From Rhynchopus euleeides (lineage: Eukaryota; Euglenozoa; Diplonemea; Diplonemida; Diplonemidae), in NCBI GenBank assembly GCA_963210315.1, contig OY723241.1, forward strand, positions 1,860,001-1,924,000: a DNA stretch of 64,000 bases. The letters are read 5' to 3'. The notes below the pieces were generated by a model. It was not told the DNA's origin and searched no databases. It saw only the letters and a list, made by a program, of their open reading frames with translations. Positions 20,401 through 30,600 of this stretch are shown one piece after another. Numbering within the stretch: position 1 is the stretch's first letter; every line of letters begins with the position of its first letter. A program made the translations under genes and the position numbers.

Positions 20401-23001
20401 GACACCCGGTTCATGGGGCTAATGGGAGAATTCCCCCAGATGAACGGGGACGGCCTGCTGGAGTCCGTCCACCCGCGAGTGCATGCCACCATCAACGGGC
20501 ACGGCCGCCGCGATTTCCTCGAGCAGTACCGCGAGGGGACTGTACAGTTCCTGAGGGGCACGGGGTTCTCTGCAGATCTGCAGCACATCCTGACCGCACT
20601 TCGCCAGGGTACGATGCCGAGGGGGTGCACCCAGGCTTTGTCTGTGGGGGCGGGCAAGGCGATTACACGCCTGCGGTACCGAGCAATGCGGCGTCGTGTC
20701 GCTGCGGACCGGAAACGTCGCCACGCAGCAGCGGAGGCGGCGCGCAGGGAGGAGGTGGGGACTGCCCCTGACCCCGACCGGGATGTGGTTGTGGGCGCTG
20801 GGTGCGGGACTTCGCAGACAATGGAAGAGGCATTTGTGGCGAAGAAGGAGGCGAAGGAGTTCGGGAAGGACGCGCGGCAAGCGGCTGGCCTGAACCGCCG
20901 CGGCCGCCCCGCCAAGCAGGCCGTGGTTGAGGCGGAGGAGAAGGCGGTGGAGGCGCGATCCGAGGAGGCGAAAACCACGGGGTATGCCGAAGCGTGGCAG
21001 GACCACGACGCCAACCGCGTCCACCGCTACCTGGACGAGGCTGCCGAGATGCGCCTGAAGATGGCGGATCTGCGGAAGACGCAGGGGGAGAAGGATGCGG
21101 ACCACCCGCTCCTCGGGCACAAGACGCAGGATGTGGATGTGAGCGCCTGGCTTCCCTTCTTTGGGGATCCTGATCCCAGGACGGACTTCTCCTTCGCTGC
21201 CACTGGGTTTCACCCCTGGCAGCTGACAAAGCTCTACGACCTCTACGGCGGGGATAGCGCATGCCCGCGCCGCTGCCTCCTCATCTCCCTGGTGTACCTT
21301 CGCCACGTCCCGGAGCTGAGCAACGCCGGTTTCAGGCAGCACCTCCCAGGAGTCTCTCTCGAGCGCGAGACTCTGTCGGCGGAGTACCACAAGGGGGTGA
21401 TGCATCTCCTCTCCAGCATGGATGAGATGGGGACAGATGTGAAGGGCCGTGAGTGGTTCACCAAGCCCTGGGCTCACCGCTCAGTGAACCACTTCCCCTT
21501 CCAGCCCCTCGCGTCGCTTGCGGTGGACGTGTTCCCCGTGTACGTCTGTGCAAATAAGACAGACTACAGTGGGTACTACTCCCGCCACGCGAAGAAGCTG
21601 CAGCTGTGCATCACAGCCCTCGGCTTCATTGCGGGGTTGTCGGCGCTGAACCCCGGGCCCCGACCCGATGGGGACATCTGGGGATCCGCCAGGAAGCCCC
21701 CGCAGGCCGACACCTACAAACGCGTCCCTCTCCGCGCGAATGACATCGTCCTCGGTGACGGGGCGTATGCTGACGCGGCCTGTGTCGTGATGCCGAACCG
21801 CCGCGTCGCGAAGCCGAACGACGAGAACAGGTCGACGGACTTCGACTTCTTCTCCCGCCTGCGTACTCCTGGGTGCGTAGAGTTCAACCGCGCACACGCT
21901 GCTGGCCGTTCGCGTGTGGAGAGGGCCATCGCACGCCTGAAGCAGTCGTTCGCGATCTTCCGGAAGATCTGGAACCTGGAGACTGTGAAGGGCGGCCTCA
22001 ATTGGCTGAACCCCTGCTTCCAGGTGGCCGCCCACCTGCACAACTTCAGGCTGCGCTGGAGTATTCCGGAGATGCCCCTGTGCGGGTACACGCTCCTGGC
22101 GAGCAAGCTCACGCGTCAAGCCGACACGGCGAGCTACCCGTGGAGCGATGATGAGGCTGCCGCCTCAAAGACTGCGGCCGACACCCTGCTGGAGTTGTGG
22201 GCTGCGAAGGAGAAGAAGGCCAGGTGGCAGACCCTCGCAGCCACGAGGAGGGAGGATTGGGGCGCACTGGGTGGGGCCAATCTGTCGGTGGACCCTGGGC
22301 CCTGGAAGTCCAGCAGACAGGTGTGGACTTCCCGCTTCGATAGGGATCGCCTGTTTCTGGATGGTGGGGAAGAGGACGCGGACGGGGCCAGTGTGGGGTC
22401 CTCCGAGTGTCGGGATCTGGAGGGCGAGGATTCGTCGGACACGGAAGAAACGGCTGACATCCCCTCTTCCTCTTCTTCCCCGAATACTTCTTCTTCCACA
22501 AACACTTCCTCTTCTTCCTCTTCCTCTTCGTCTTCGTCTTCTTCATCTTCTGACGATGTCCCGCCCAAGAAAAGGCCGCGCTCCTCCAAAACCCCACCCC
22601 ATGTGGAGAACCCCCCTGCGAGACAGCCCCCTGCCGGGAAGGAGGGTTCTGCTAAGAAGCGGCCCTCCGAGAGCTCGCCGCCTGCTGGCAGTAAGGCCCC
22701 CGCAAGCAAGAGGGACAAGAAGGCCGCTGTGAAGAAGACCGCTGCGAAGGCCCCTGCGAAGGCCGCTGCGAAGAAGACCGCTACAAACACTTCCTCTTCT
22801 TCGTCTCCGTGTGAGAACCCCCCTACGAGACAGCCCCCTGCGGGGAAGGAGGGTTCTGCTAAGAAGCGGCCCTCCGAGAGCTCGCCGCCTGCTGGCAGTG
22901 CGGCCCCCGCAAGCAAGAAGTACAAGAAGGCCTCTGTGAAGAAGACCGCTGCGAAGGCCGCTGCGAAGAAGACCACTGCGAAGGGGAAGAAGGGCAAGTG
23001 A
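17419..23001 (+). CDS. Ubiquitin-specific protease / PIF-Harbinger DDE transposase fusion
   Basis: One uninterrupted 1860-residue ORF from the ATG at 17419; a C-rich tract and TGTAG precede it. Residues 1-110 are unrecognised; 110-230 are tandem Pro-Ala-Ser-Thr repeats. Residues 231-510 form a USP-type deubiquitinase: Cys box NIGNTCYLSS with Cys238, a zinc ribbon C337-C340-C388-C391, His box SGGGHYYGY with His465, and Asp480/481 in WYLLDDAVV. After Pro-rich repeats (about 760-940), an Arg/Lys-rich coiled region with an AT-hook-like RRGRP leads to a DDE_4 nuclease, about 1280-1560: Asp1370 (VDVFP), Asp1447 (LGDGAYAD), Glu1501 (RSRVERAIARLK). An acidic-Ser stretch and two copies of a Lys-Ala-Pro module resembling linker-histone tails close the protein. 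All catalytic residues of both enzymes appear present. Self-processing, or removal of host ubiquitin to favour transposition, is inference. Confidence 0.85.
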   Translation: MSLGSQVESKVRSLQPVCRTSELPAIVHAAVKRDGAHTWLKVRAVSLALGVLCRESGVEIYADEEREGTPVLWCSGLFTRHVKAGKKTSGFEYCVHVGCRHCPCLPSSALPPAPASTPPAAHPSTPPAAPAPMPASTPPAAHPSPPPAAPAPIASTSPAAPPSTPPAAPAPMPASTPPAVPAPIASTSPAAPPSTSPAAPPSTPPAAPPTSTPPAPPAPPAAYAPPLPRGIHNIGNTCYLSSILQMFWRCPMVHEIITAGNNAGCGVREELSLLFGSGGSAACPRGLFTAMGRRFTMFTRNINEMYDVCEFRDYLLSALPEAVSDLFTTQFVDKVTCRDCRKTSQTPFTFSFNDVRLPTDGYFPLEELLEKEFGDDTPLADAENRYECGKCGGPRLADKQRSLLCTSHYFGMSLSRFRHGAVEVTKLMTRVLIPRFITLHPDGCEVRYRLRSCILHSGESSGGGHYYGYFRCAGGWYLLDDAVVQRTSEADTFAALNEEDGAATPYLLLWERVSSLRSSDDVPRAPRLAPPTPSTSVQGNSTAPAAPQPPPPRAPTRLPKTSPPAPPTASPAPQGNSTQAPPKKEESVSSLSLFTGVKCTTLNPIAAALVWAVYNRLQEQTPTLSANACRAATRAKFQQPPFSWQVGSWSDAAGVFRRAINNTDAAASMHYIPRDAFDFAVSETTEDVLEKHIRDFVQGVHNLPSMVQQGSRSWTHQEFHTHLVTRYFFEKDSTFVHYASTYSGRLKLDSGASRSGTPSAARVAPATPLSRGTPAPPATPLSRGTTVPATPLSPATPVASATPMTRHATQDSSATSVTWDRAPDIDQPESPSPLPLARNLLGPQGTSLPNLSPAQIAAYVQLFHWMLLQGSASASGLPAPPVPPLPEAPLPQAPLPEAPQPQAPLPEAPQPQAPLPEPRPQQAPQPQPPPQMPIPPPKKRKEPTPRSALGEDDVHRDTPSYERLSTKGRAFPSQPTLDSMAEKESVRKAFEADYDTRFMGLMGEFPQMNGDGLLESVHPRVHATINGHGRRDFLEQYREGTVQFLRGTGFSADLQHILTALRQGTMPRGCTQALSVGAGKAITRLRYRAMRRRVAADRKRRHAAAEAARREEVGTAPDPDRDVVVGAGCGTSQTMEEAFVAKKEAKEFGKDARQAAGLNRRGRPAKQAVVEAEEKAVEARSEEAKTTGYAEAWQDHDANRVHRYLDEAAEMRLKMADLRKTQGEKDADHPLLGHKTQDVDVSAWLPFFGDPDPRTDFSFAATGFHPWQLTKLYDLYGGDSACPRRCLLISLVYLRHVPELSNAGFRQHLPGVSLERETLSAEYHKGVMHLLSSMDEMGTDVKGREWFTKPWAHRSVNHFPFQPLASLAVDVFPVYVCANKTDYSGYYSRHAKKLQLCITALGFIAGLSALNPGPRPDGDIWGSARKPPQADTYKRVPLRANDIVLGDGAYADAACVVMPNRRVAKPNDENRSTDFDFFSRLRTPGCVEFNRAHAAGRSRVERAIARLKQSFAIFRKIWNLETVKGGLNWLNPCFQVAAHLHNFRLRWSIPEMPLCGYTLLASKLTRQADTASYPWSDDEAAASKTAADTLLELWAAKEKKARWQTLAATRREDWGALGGANLSVDPGPWKSSRQVWTSRFDRDRLFLDGGEEDADGASVGSSECRDLEGEDSSDTEETADIPSSSSSPNTSSSTNTSSSSSSSSSSSSSSSDDVPPKKRPRSSKTPPHVENPPARQPPAGKEGSAKKRPSESSPPAGSKAPASKRDKKAAVKKTAAKAPAKAAAKKTATNTSSSSSPCENPPTRQPPAGKEGSAKKRPSESSPPAGSAAPASKKYKKASVKKTAAKAAAKKTTAKGKKGK

Positions 23002-24334
23002 AATTGCCGGGCAGGGTCGAAGAGATGACGTGTGTGTTCTGTCTCGATTTGTTATGGTGTATGGTTTGCTTCGTTTCGTTATCATGGGGGTTTGAGCTTG
23101 CAGGAATCAGTGCAGTTGACAGCTCTGATGGGCTGTGGCTACACTACTCCAATATTCAGTGAAAGGCATGCAGTTGCTTTTGGATGGCTGCGCGGCAGCT
23201 TGGAGGGTGGTGGACACCCCTGATTTTGTGCGGCGGCCCGAGGCGTGTCCTCCCTGCCTCGCGGATAATGTGCACATCACCCTGCCTATCCTGGGGTTCT
23301 TCGGGGTGTCCCATAAAAAACAGTGGAGAGGACGACCGCGCTGATGATGAGGAATAACCAACACCCCCGCCCCGCCCCCCGCCCCCCCCCCCCCCCCCCC
23401 GTCCCCACCCAAAGCTCAAGCTTCCTGGACACGCTCGTTTGAGCAATCTGGAATCTGTAGAAGGCTCGCCGTGTAGGCGGCCTTGGCTATTTTGCCGGCT
23501 TGCTGGTCTGCGGCCCAGGATGCGCCTGCAGCGCCGTGTTGTCCCACGTTCTTGAGGCACCAAGCTTGAGGATTCTCTGGCAGATATGTTCACGATGTCA
23601 TTCACGTCTCAACGGGTTCTTCGGGTGTCCCATTCAAAAAAACACCCGAAAAATATGACGACTTTGCTAAACTGGACCCAACTCCCCATACTCTTTTTTT
23701 TGCCATTTTTCAGCATTTTCCCCCGATTTTTCGATTTTTTTTTTGAAAAAAATTATTTTTTGTCCAGAATCGACACCCCCCTCAGTGGAGTTCACACCAT
23801 GGTGTTCATTGGATGCATGCTTGCGCTGGTGACCTGGTGTTGAGAATCGCGTGCGATGCACGTGGTATTCACGGTGGTGGGAAACCGTGGTGTGGGAAAC
23901 CACACAAGTTACACACCTTGGAGGGCGGTGGGGTGTTGCCTGAGAGGAGCTTTGTTCCAAAAGTGCAGAGGAGCGAGGCCTGCTGGCAATGCAAATGCAA
24001 CGCATCGCCAATCGGCTCAGCTTTGACACCGAGAGCAAGCCTCCACGCCCCCACCGCCAGGCCGAGCAATGTACACTACCCGCCCTCCCAGCCCCCAGCC
24101 CACCCAACCCCTGTACCTTCCGGCGCATCACTTGGTTCCTTTTGTTGTGATAGACGGGCCCCTGTTCACAGAGGAGTCAGGCCTAAACAGGGGGGATGCC
24201 TGCAGTGGGGAAACATTGTTTCGTTCATCTCTGCTGTGTGCCGCATACCCCCCCCATTCGTGGGTGGGGTGGGGTGTGGTTTCCCGAAAGCAGTCAAAGA
24301 AAGGGGGGTGGGGTGCGGTGGCATTCCTCTCTCA

Positions 24335-24550
24335 GTTATTATGAAGCGTTGGCGAAGAGGTCGCGGAGAAGAACGAAAGAAATTTGGTACGACTGATGAT
24401 TTATGGCCAGCGACACCTGAATGCCACTTCACAGGGACTCACCGCAGCCTTGAGATGCAAGTGTGTACTCAACGAAAAGTAGTTCGGGAGCTGTTATCAA
24501 CAGTTGCTGGGCAGGGTGTTTCAACCGTAACGCGGAAGGAGTGCGATTCT
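24335..24550 (+). repeat. R1 dispersed repeat
   Basis: Recognised by GGTACGACTGATG, GCCACTTCACAGGGACTCA, CAGCCTTGAGATGCAAGTGTG, CAACAGTTGCTGGGCAGGGTG and GCGGAAGGAGTGCGATTCT in the same order and spacing as other copies; the first 40 bp are diverged. Confidence 0.7.
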
Positions 24551-25890
24551 ATTGAGATATCTTCAAAAAGGGGGGGGGGGGGCGGCTTTCACTCTCTGCC
24601 AACGTATCCCAGTGTGGCAGACGTGCACCCCTTCCCACCATGCTGGAACGAAACCTATACAGGCCACATGCGTTCCCCACACACATAACCATTCCTTTCT
24701 ATCCATGAGGCATGCGCGCGTGTGGGTGGATCCCTGTTTGTCTTCGATTTGTTTTAAAAAATTAACGTGCACAGCGCCTGAAGGGGGTTTCCCCCCCTTG
24801 CAGCGCGGGCCTTCTCTCCGATAGGGGTGCCCAGAGGTGGCGTTCAGGAGGTGTGATATAGCGTCGCTGTGGGGGGGAGGGGGGGGCAATGCCGTAACCT
24901 TATAACTATTTCCGAGATTATTTTGTTCGAAAGAATACCCCCCCCCCCCCCCCCCCCCCCCCCGCCCACCCAACCCAGCCACCACCAATCCAACAATCCG
25001 CCCCCCCCATTCACCCCAGGCAAAGAACTTCCCCCCAACGTAACCTCCTGGCACCACATTGTGTGTGCCGAGGGTAGCTGTTCTTCTCCGTAGTGGCCCC
25101 CACTCTAGGCGGGGCCTCGCAGAGGTAGTGGAGGGAGGGGAGGGAGGGGCCAGTATCGTCAGATAATTCTGACAATGTGCGGAGGGGGGGAGCGAGGCTC
25201 AATGAACTCAGATACACACGTCCACACACTTCAATGTGGGTGGGTGGAAAAGTTTTCACACGGCTGTGTTGGTGGCCCGTGTGCTCCTCACTCACGACAC
25301 AATCGTCGCCAGGGGGTTGTGGGTGTGGAAGCGCCAATTTTGCAAACAAGTGAAAACGGAAAAAGAAAAGGAAAGAAAAAACCTGCAGATCTAAAAAGAA
25401 ACGCAGCGACACTTCCCACAATGTCACTGCAGCGGTGCAGCAGTGCAGAGAGAGCAACACACTGAGCTGGCACACCACCACCACCACACCCCTTTGATCT
25501 TTGGTGTTATCTCCACTGCCTCCTCCTCCTCCTTCTCCACACAGACCCCCTCCCCTTCTAGCCTCCCTAACATTTGTCTGGAGTTTTCCAGATGCCCAGG
25601 TGGTTTGGTTCCGCTTCTTAGCGCCCGGAATACCCTGCCCGGAGTGGGGCCGTCAGCTTGAGCCGGATGGTGTCAAGGCGTTCGCACGGCTGAATTTGCT
25701 TGTGAATGCTGCCCGTCTTCGAGCCGAGCAGCGGCCATTTCAGAGCAGGTCTCTCATCCCCCCAGCCCACACCTCCCGACAGGCGGTGTGTGTGGGGGTG
25801 GGGTGGGGGAGAAGGGCGTGTTGAGGCGATGTGCTGAGAACACACCAACGTCCGTTGCTTCCCCCCCCCCCCCCCCCCCACTTCCCCTGA

Positions 25891-25954
25891 GGACTAACAT
25901 TGCAAGAAGGTGCTGGGAGATTAACTTTTCCATTCACTCTCGACGATATCAAAC
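25891..25954 (+). repeat. 64-bp dispersed sequence, copy A
   Basis: Begins GGACTAACATTGCAAGAAGG, ends CTCGACGATATCAAAC and runs into poly-C. A second copy, differing at only a few bases including a 2-bp gap, is at 34785-34846. No ORF; function unknown. Confidence 0.8.
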
Positions 25955-26149
25955 CCCCCCCCCCCCCACACTTCCCCTCTCCCCCGCTCGCCCATGCCCC
26001 GGCGTTTCCCTCTTGAAGTTTTATGCGCTATACTACGTTCCATCGCCACGGTGGAAATCATACCAATGCAATTTCGCTCAGCACAGAGAGGGATGCGAAA
26101 AGGAACCTCGCAGTGATGCTCCGCACAAAAAAGAGTATTTTGCGGGTTT

Positions 26150-26340
26150 GCGGGAGGGTAATATTTTAGCGGAGTCGCGAAGGTAACGAAGGGAAATCGT
26201 ACGACTGAAGCTATTGGATTAGCACCTTCATGCCACTTCACAGGGGCCTCAACACAGCCTTTGGCACAGGAGTGTGCGCTCAACGAAAAAGTAGCCCGGA
26301 TCTGCCTTTGTTGCAGTTGCTGAGCGAAATGACGATTTTG
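26150..26340 (+). repeat. R1 dispersed repeat
   Basis: Matches in order: GCGGAGTCGCGAAGGTAACG, GGGAAATCGTACGACTGAAG, GGATTAGCACCTTCATGCCA, GTGTGCGCTCAACGAAAAAG, GTAGCCCGGATCTGCC and TTGCAGTTGCTGAGC. The 3' end is shortened relative to other copies. Confidence 0.75.
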
Positions 26341-26369
26341 TGGTTTCCTTTTCCCTCCCGCTTTGGCCC

Positions 26370-26830
26370 TTTCATCTGCTCTAAGTCCTGGGTAAGACGT
26401 TAAACTGCCTGGGGGGGCCGTCCCCGGACCATGACGGGTGCCTGCACCAGGAGTCTAGCACGGCCGTGGTCCAGGGCATGACCGAAAACTGCTTGGGTAA
26501 CGAGGCTCCCCAGACCAGGATGGGTGGAGACACCCGGAGTCTAAATAGTCACACCACGTCAGGCCAGACCTTCGCATTGCACTCCGCGAAGACTGCCACA
26601 CAGCCGCGGGGCAGGTGTGCAGCCTGTGGAAAACCTCGTACAGAAAAGACTGTAAGGGACGACAGCCCCGCCGAGGCGATACAGCGCCAGACGCGGCCCG
26701 AGTTTCTGGAGACCGACCGGGGAACTGGTTCGTCTTCAGGATAAGCGCCTCACAGAGGACTGATCCTCACCTGTGTGATCCGTGAACCTCAGCCCCATGG
26801 TGCTGGAGTGGAGCGGGTGCCTCGACCTCT
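26370..26830 (+). other. Structured noncoding segment, possible retroposon relic or ncRNA
   Basis: A stretch rich in potential stems but poor in ORFs, unlike its surroundings. GGGTGGAGACACCC and TCACAGAGGACTGATCCTCA can fold, and GGAGTCTA occurs twice (about 26451 and 26537). It starts near GGTAAGACGTTAAACTGCC, a phrase reminiscent of non-LTR retroelement ends, and closes with CTCTTTTCGGGTTTTTTTC, a T run that could stop RNA polymerase III. GGTTCGTCTTC at about 26728 weakly resembles a B box. I cannot name it. Confidence 0.3.
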
Positions 26831-27626
26831 TTTCGGGTTTTTTTCTATTTCTTTATTTTCTTTTGGGTGCGTCCACCAAAGAAAACGTGGCCACCCACTC
26901 GCAGAGGCTCCCGAAAGCTCCAGCATCAGCTCGAGGTTCATGGAGTAGATCGGTGTCTCCAGAAGAAGGGGATGTCCGGTCGAAGAAGACAAACGACGAA
27001 GACAACCACACAGGCCGCACAAAAAAAAAATCTGCCCCACCCACCCCACCCCCTTTTGCTGTTCTGCCTCCCTCAGGGTGCATGTGGGGGTGCGAGAGTA
27101 TCCCCTCACTTTGCTTGTCTCTTGTGACCCCCATTGTATTCCTGTGACCGAGGGGAATACACTAACTCGCTATACGGGGGTGCATCGGCCCCTGCCGCCG
27201 TGTGCGCTGTTCAGGGCGAACAGCAGCAACCACCGGCTTCAGGTGTGCCGCGAGGTTGTGTGGGCATACGATGGGGGTTGCCAGCCCCACCCGGTGGCGA
27301 TCGTATCCAAGAAAGGGCATGGAACCGATCGGTGCGTTCCACACGGGCAGGCTGCAAGAAGGAAGCATGCCGACCGAATTGCGGTGTAGGGTGGTGGGCC
27401 TGGGCCCCCTCAGAACATCGTGGCGCTGGCAGGTCCCCCCGTCCCCCGTCCCCACCCTTTTCAGGATTTTGGAAGGGGTGTGTGCTGCCGACACTGCCTC
27501 AGCACCGTTGCCCCCCCTCGGGCACCCACACCACGCGTCACCTTGCAGGATTCGTCCCCCCCACCCCCCGACCCGGCGCTCCCGTGCCACCAGCTAGCAG
27601 CTAGGGGTGCGGCGTGTCTCCCTTGC

Positions 27627-30600
27627 ATGCAGGTGGAGAGCAAATGGGGGCAGCTTGTTGCGAAGAAGAAGGCGAAGGGGTATGCGAACCAGGGCCTGCA
27701 GCCGAAGCAGCCGCTGCTGAAGCCTAAAGCGAAGGAGACGCGCATCGTTGCGGTGTCGGGGCCGGGGGCCAAGCGCGCAAGCTGCCCGCAGTGCAAGCGG
27801 AGCAGCGATGAGCTGTCCCTCGACACGGAGCAGGAGACACAGCTGCATGTCTTCAACTGCCGCATGGCGCACGGCGTCGACCCGCTTCTTCCTGTTGTCA
27901 ATCTCAGGCCACGCCCGCCGCAGCAGTCGAAGGAGACATGGCAGGTGGGCCCTGTCCGTGCGCCTGACAGATCGCTCCTCCTCCAGGCAGGTGCGCCCAG
28001 GCCGCTGCCTGTTGCAGCACTGCGGCCACTGTGCCCGCCCAAGCTGGAAGAGATCCGCCCCACACGCCCCGCCCCGCAGCCACCGCCGTCGCAGCTCCAG
28101 GCATGCCAGCGCGCAAATCGGCTCGCCCTCAAGCGCCTGATCCGCGCCAAATCCCGCAACCCCGAGGGCTGCGGCAACCTGCAGCGTATCCTCGACATCA
28201 GCAGCAACAGCGACGAGCTGGACTTCAGAGACATCGACCTCTCGACTGCGGATGTCGCCATCTTCGGCGCAATCCTGGCGGACCACCCCTCGCTTGCCAC
28301 GCTGGAGATCGGCAGGATCGACCCGAGCCTCCGCACCGTCTTCGAAAAGGCCCTGCTGGACGCCATCGGGCGGAACCACAACGTGATGCAGGTGACGCAC
28401 GACCACACCCTCCACCCGCAGTGCGATGCGAAGATCGGGAGGCACGTCGACATCTCCCTGCATGCGCGTTACTCCAAGATACAAGACACCGCCATCAGCT
28501 CCCTGGTCAAAACCTACGTCACATGGCAGTCGGCACGACAGGTGCAGCTGGATGAGCACCACGCCTCTGAGACCCACCACCGCAGGGTTGTGCTGCTGCA
28601 GCAGCATCTGGAGCGCAAGGCGATCCGCGAGGATGCCACCGCCTCCCTCCATCAGATCAACCGCCGCAAGGAGATGGTTCTGCAGCACGAGACGCGGCAG
28701 CGACAGAAGGGCGCACTCTTCGCGGAGGAGCTGGAGCACCGCCGCCGCGTCGAGTTCTCCCACCTCGGGAATCAGATGTGGCTGGTCGACTCCCACCACG
28801 ACCTGGAGCACGTCCGCCTGTGCGATGTGGAGGCGACGCAGCGCCGCAGGCTGAAGATGTCAGAAGAACGAGCCCAGAAGGAAGCCCGCCAGAGGGAGCG
28901 GGCCAGGTTCATGCGGGAGACGAAGGCGCGCCTCATGGTGGAGGATCTGGAGCAGGACAGCCGGAACGCGGTGTTCGACGAGGTGCTGTTCTCCTTGGAG
29001 ATCGTGCAGTGTAAGTTCGACGAGGGGACGAGCTTTATCCGCTTCATCCATACCCAGCAGGACATACAGAGGGACCTGATCAGGACCTGCTTCGGCATGG
29101 CAAAGGAGATCCAGAGTGATGAGGAGGAAGGACGGACGTGGATTGCGGAGAGGCGTACCTTCGTGATCCAGATGAAGGAGCAGGAGAAGGCGAAGGCGCG
29201 CCAGGCGGTTATGGTGGAGGAGATGGAGTCCCGTGTCGACATGTCGGATCGCCTGCAGAAGCTGATGGCGAACACCTTTGAGGAGATCGATGCCAACATG
29301 CAGTGGCTCCAGCAGTACGCCGCACTCCACGAGGTGGAGTCCGATCTGGCAAACTATCTCAACGAGCCTCCCAGCGTCACGATCGACCCGCACCTTCATA
29401 TCAACTCGAAGCCTTACATTTTCTTCGTCGGGCCTTCACCCAATGCGATGGAAAACCGTGTGTGGATCAACACCTCCGCAACTGTTGAGGTTGACCTCCC
29501 GAAGGGGTGGTCCGAACATTACAACAACCTTCTTGAAAAGAGGAAGGATGTGACAAAGGTTGAGCGTGATGCCCACGCCGCCTTCCAACGCCTCCGCCAG
29601 CGGAACGAGAAGCTGTCGAAGGCCCTCTTTGGAGACGAGGTGGCTGCGGAGTCGGGCGGTGCGGCGGATGCCCTGAAGGCGGGTGCGAAGGCGAAGAACA
29701 AAAAGGGGGTGCGCCTGCTGCAGTCCGCCATCAAATTCTCCGCCCCCTCGAGGCAGCGCCCTGCCGAGACCCCTGAAGATGCACACCTCCGCAAGGTGAA
29801 GGTGAGGGGGGGTTCCATACGCTTCCGCGTCCTTCCGGAGACGACAGCGGCGAAGCCAATCCCAGAGGACCTCCTGCAGAGTTTCGGCCTCTCTGCTGTG
29901 TCGGATTTCGAGATCGTGTCGGGGGGCGTGTCTTACCCCGACAGCGCTTCCCACCAGCCGCAGCAGTCCCTCGGGGGTGCTTCGGGTGACTGGTCCGTCC
30001 CGATGACAGCGGCGGAGTGCTTCTCAAACCGGATTGAGGAGGGCTCTGCCCCACCCCACGGCCAGGAGCTGGTGATCCAGCTTGGGGATCCAAAGGCGGT
30101 GCTCCCCGATGGGGTTGAGCAGCCCCGCATCCAGTGCGATGTCCTCTCCGAGCTGGTGAGGTGCTGCAAGTTTTACTCAACGGCGGGGCGTCTGTCGGAG
30201 CCGGTGATAGCGCGGATCGCGGTGGAGGTGAGCCTGAGCTTCGGGGGGAGGCTCGACGGGGATTCGGGGGGCGAGGTGTTCGTCACCTGCTCCGCGGGGA
30301 TGGTTTCCGACGTGGTCCTCGCGCAGCCCTTTGTGACCTTCCCCCAGGGGGTGGTAGAGAGGGAGTTCCTCGAGGGGATGAAGGCGGACGAGCTGCAGCT
30401 TATCCCCGACCAGCTGGTGCTGACAGACCCCCCGACAATCACGCGGCAGCTGGACAGCAAGGCGCCAACCTTCACGGTGATGAGCGGGGGGCAGCAGGGC
30501 GGGGGGCTTTCGCTGTCGAATTTCCACGATTCGTATGTGATACTCGCGACGAAGGGGCTGTCCAAAGAGGATGTGATCTGCTTTAAAAACACGGCGAAGA

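Larger units (their letters stand above)
16112..23781 (+). mobile_element. PIF/Harbinger-like DNA transposon carrying a protease-transposase ORF
   Basis: The left end GGGGGGTGTCGATT (from 16112) is the exact complement of the right end (to 23781), and both ends are flanked by TCA (16109-16111 and 23782-23784), a 3-bp target duplication typical of PIF/Harbinger. T-rich subterminal DNA follows both ends. Order inside: fold-back, 41-bp hairpin array, single long ORF (17419-23001), then about 780 bp of noncoding DNA including a C run at 23381-23400 and two direct copies of GGGTTCTTCGGGGTGTCCCA-like sequence about 320 bp apart. The DDE motif and ORF are unbroken, so the element looks whole. The terminal repeat is only 14 bp and the left side holds a second inverted copy of it (near 16257-16267), so the exact left boundary is less certain than the identity of the element. 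Confidence 0.65.
23785..27626 (+). other. Repeat-rich intergenic region
   Basis: No gene supported. It holds two R1 copies, one copy of a 64-bp dispersed sequence, poly-C runs at about 24939-24963, 25861-25879 and 25953-25968, a G run near 24570-24582, and a structured segment at 26370-26830. The stretch 27270-27432 could encode a first exon of the following gene (see that entry). Confidence 0.5.
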
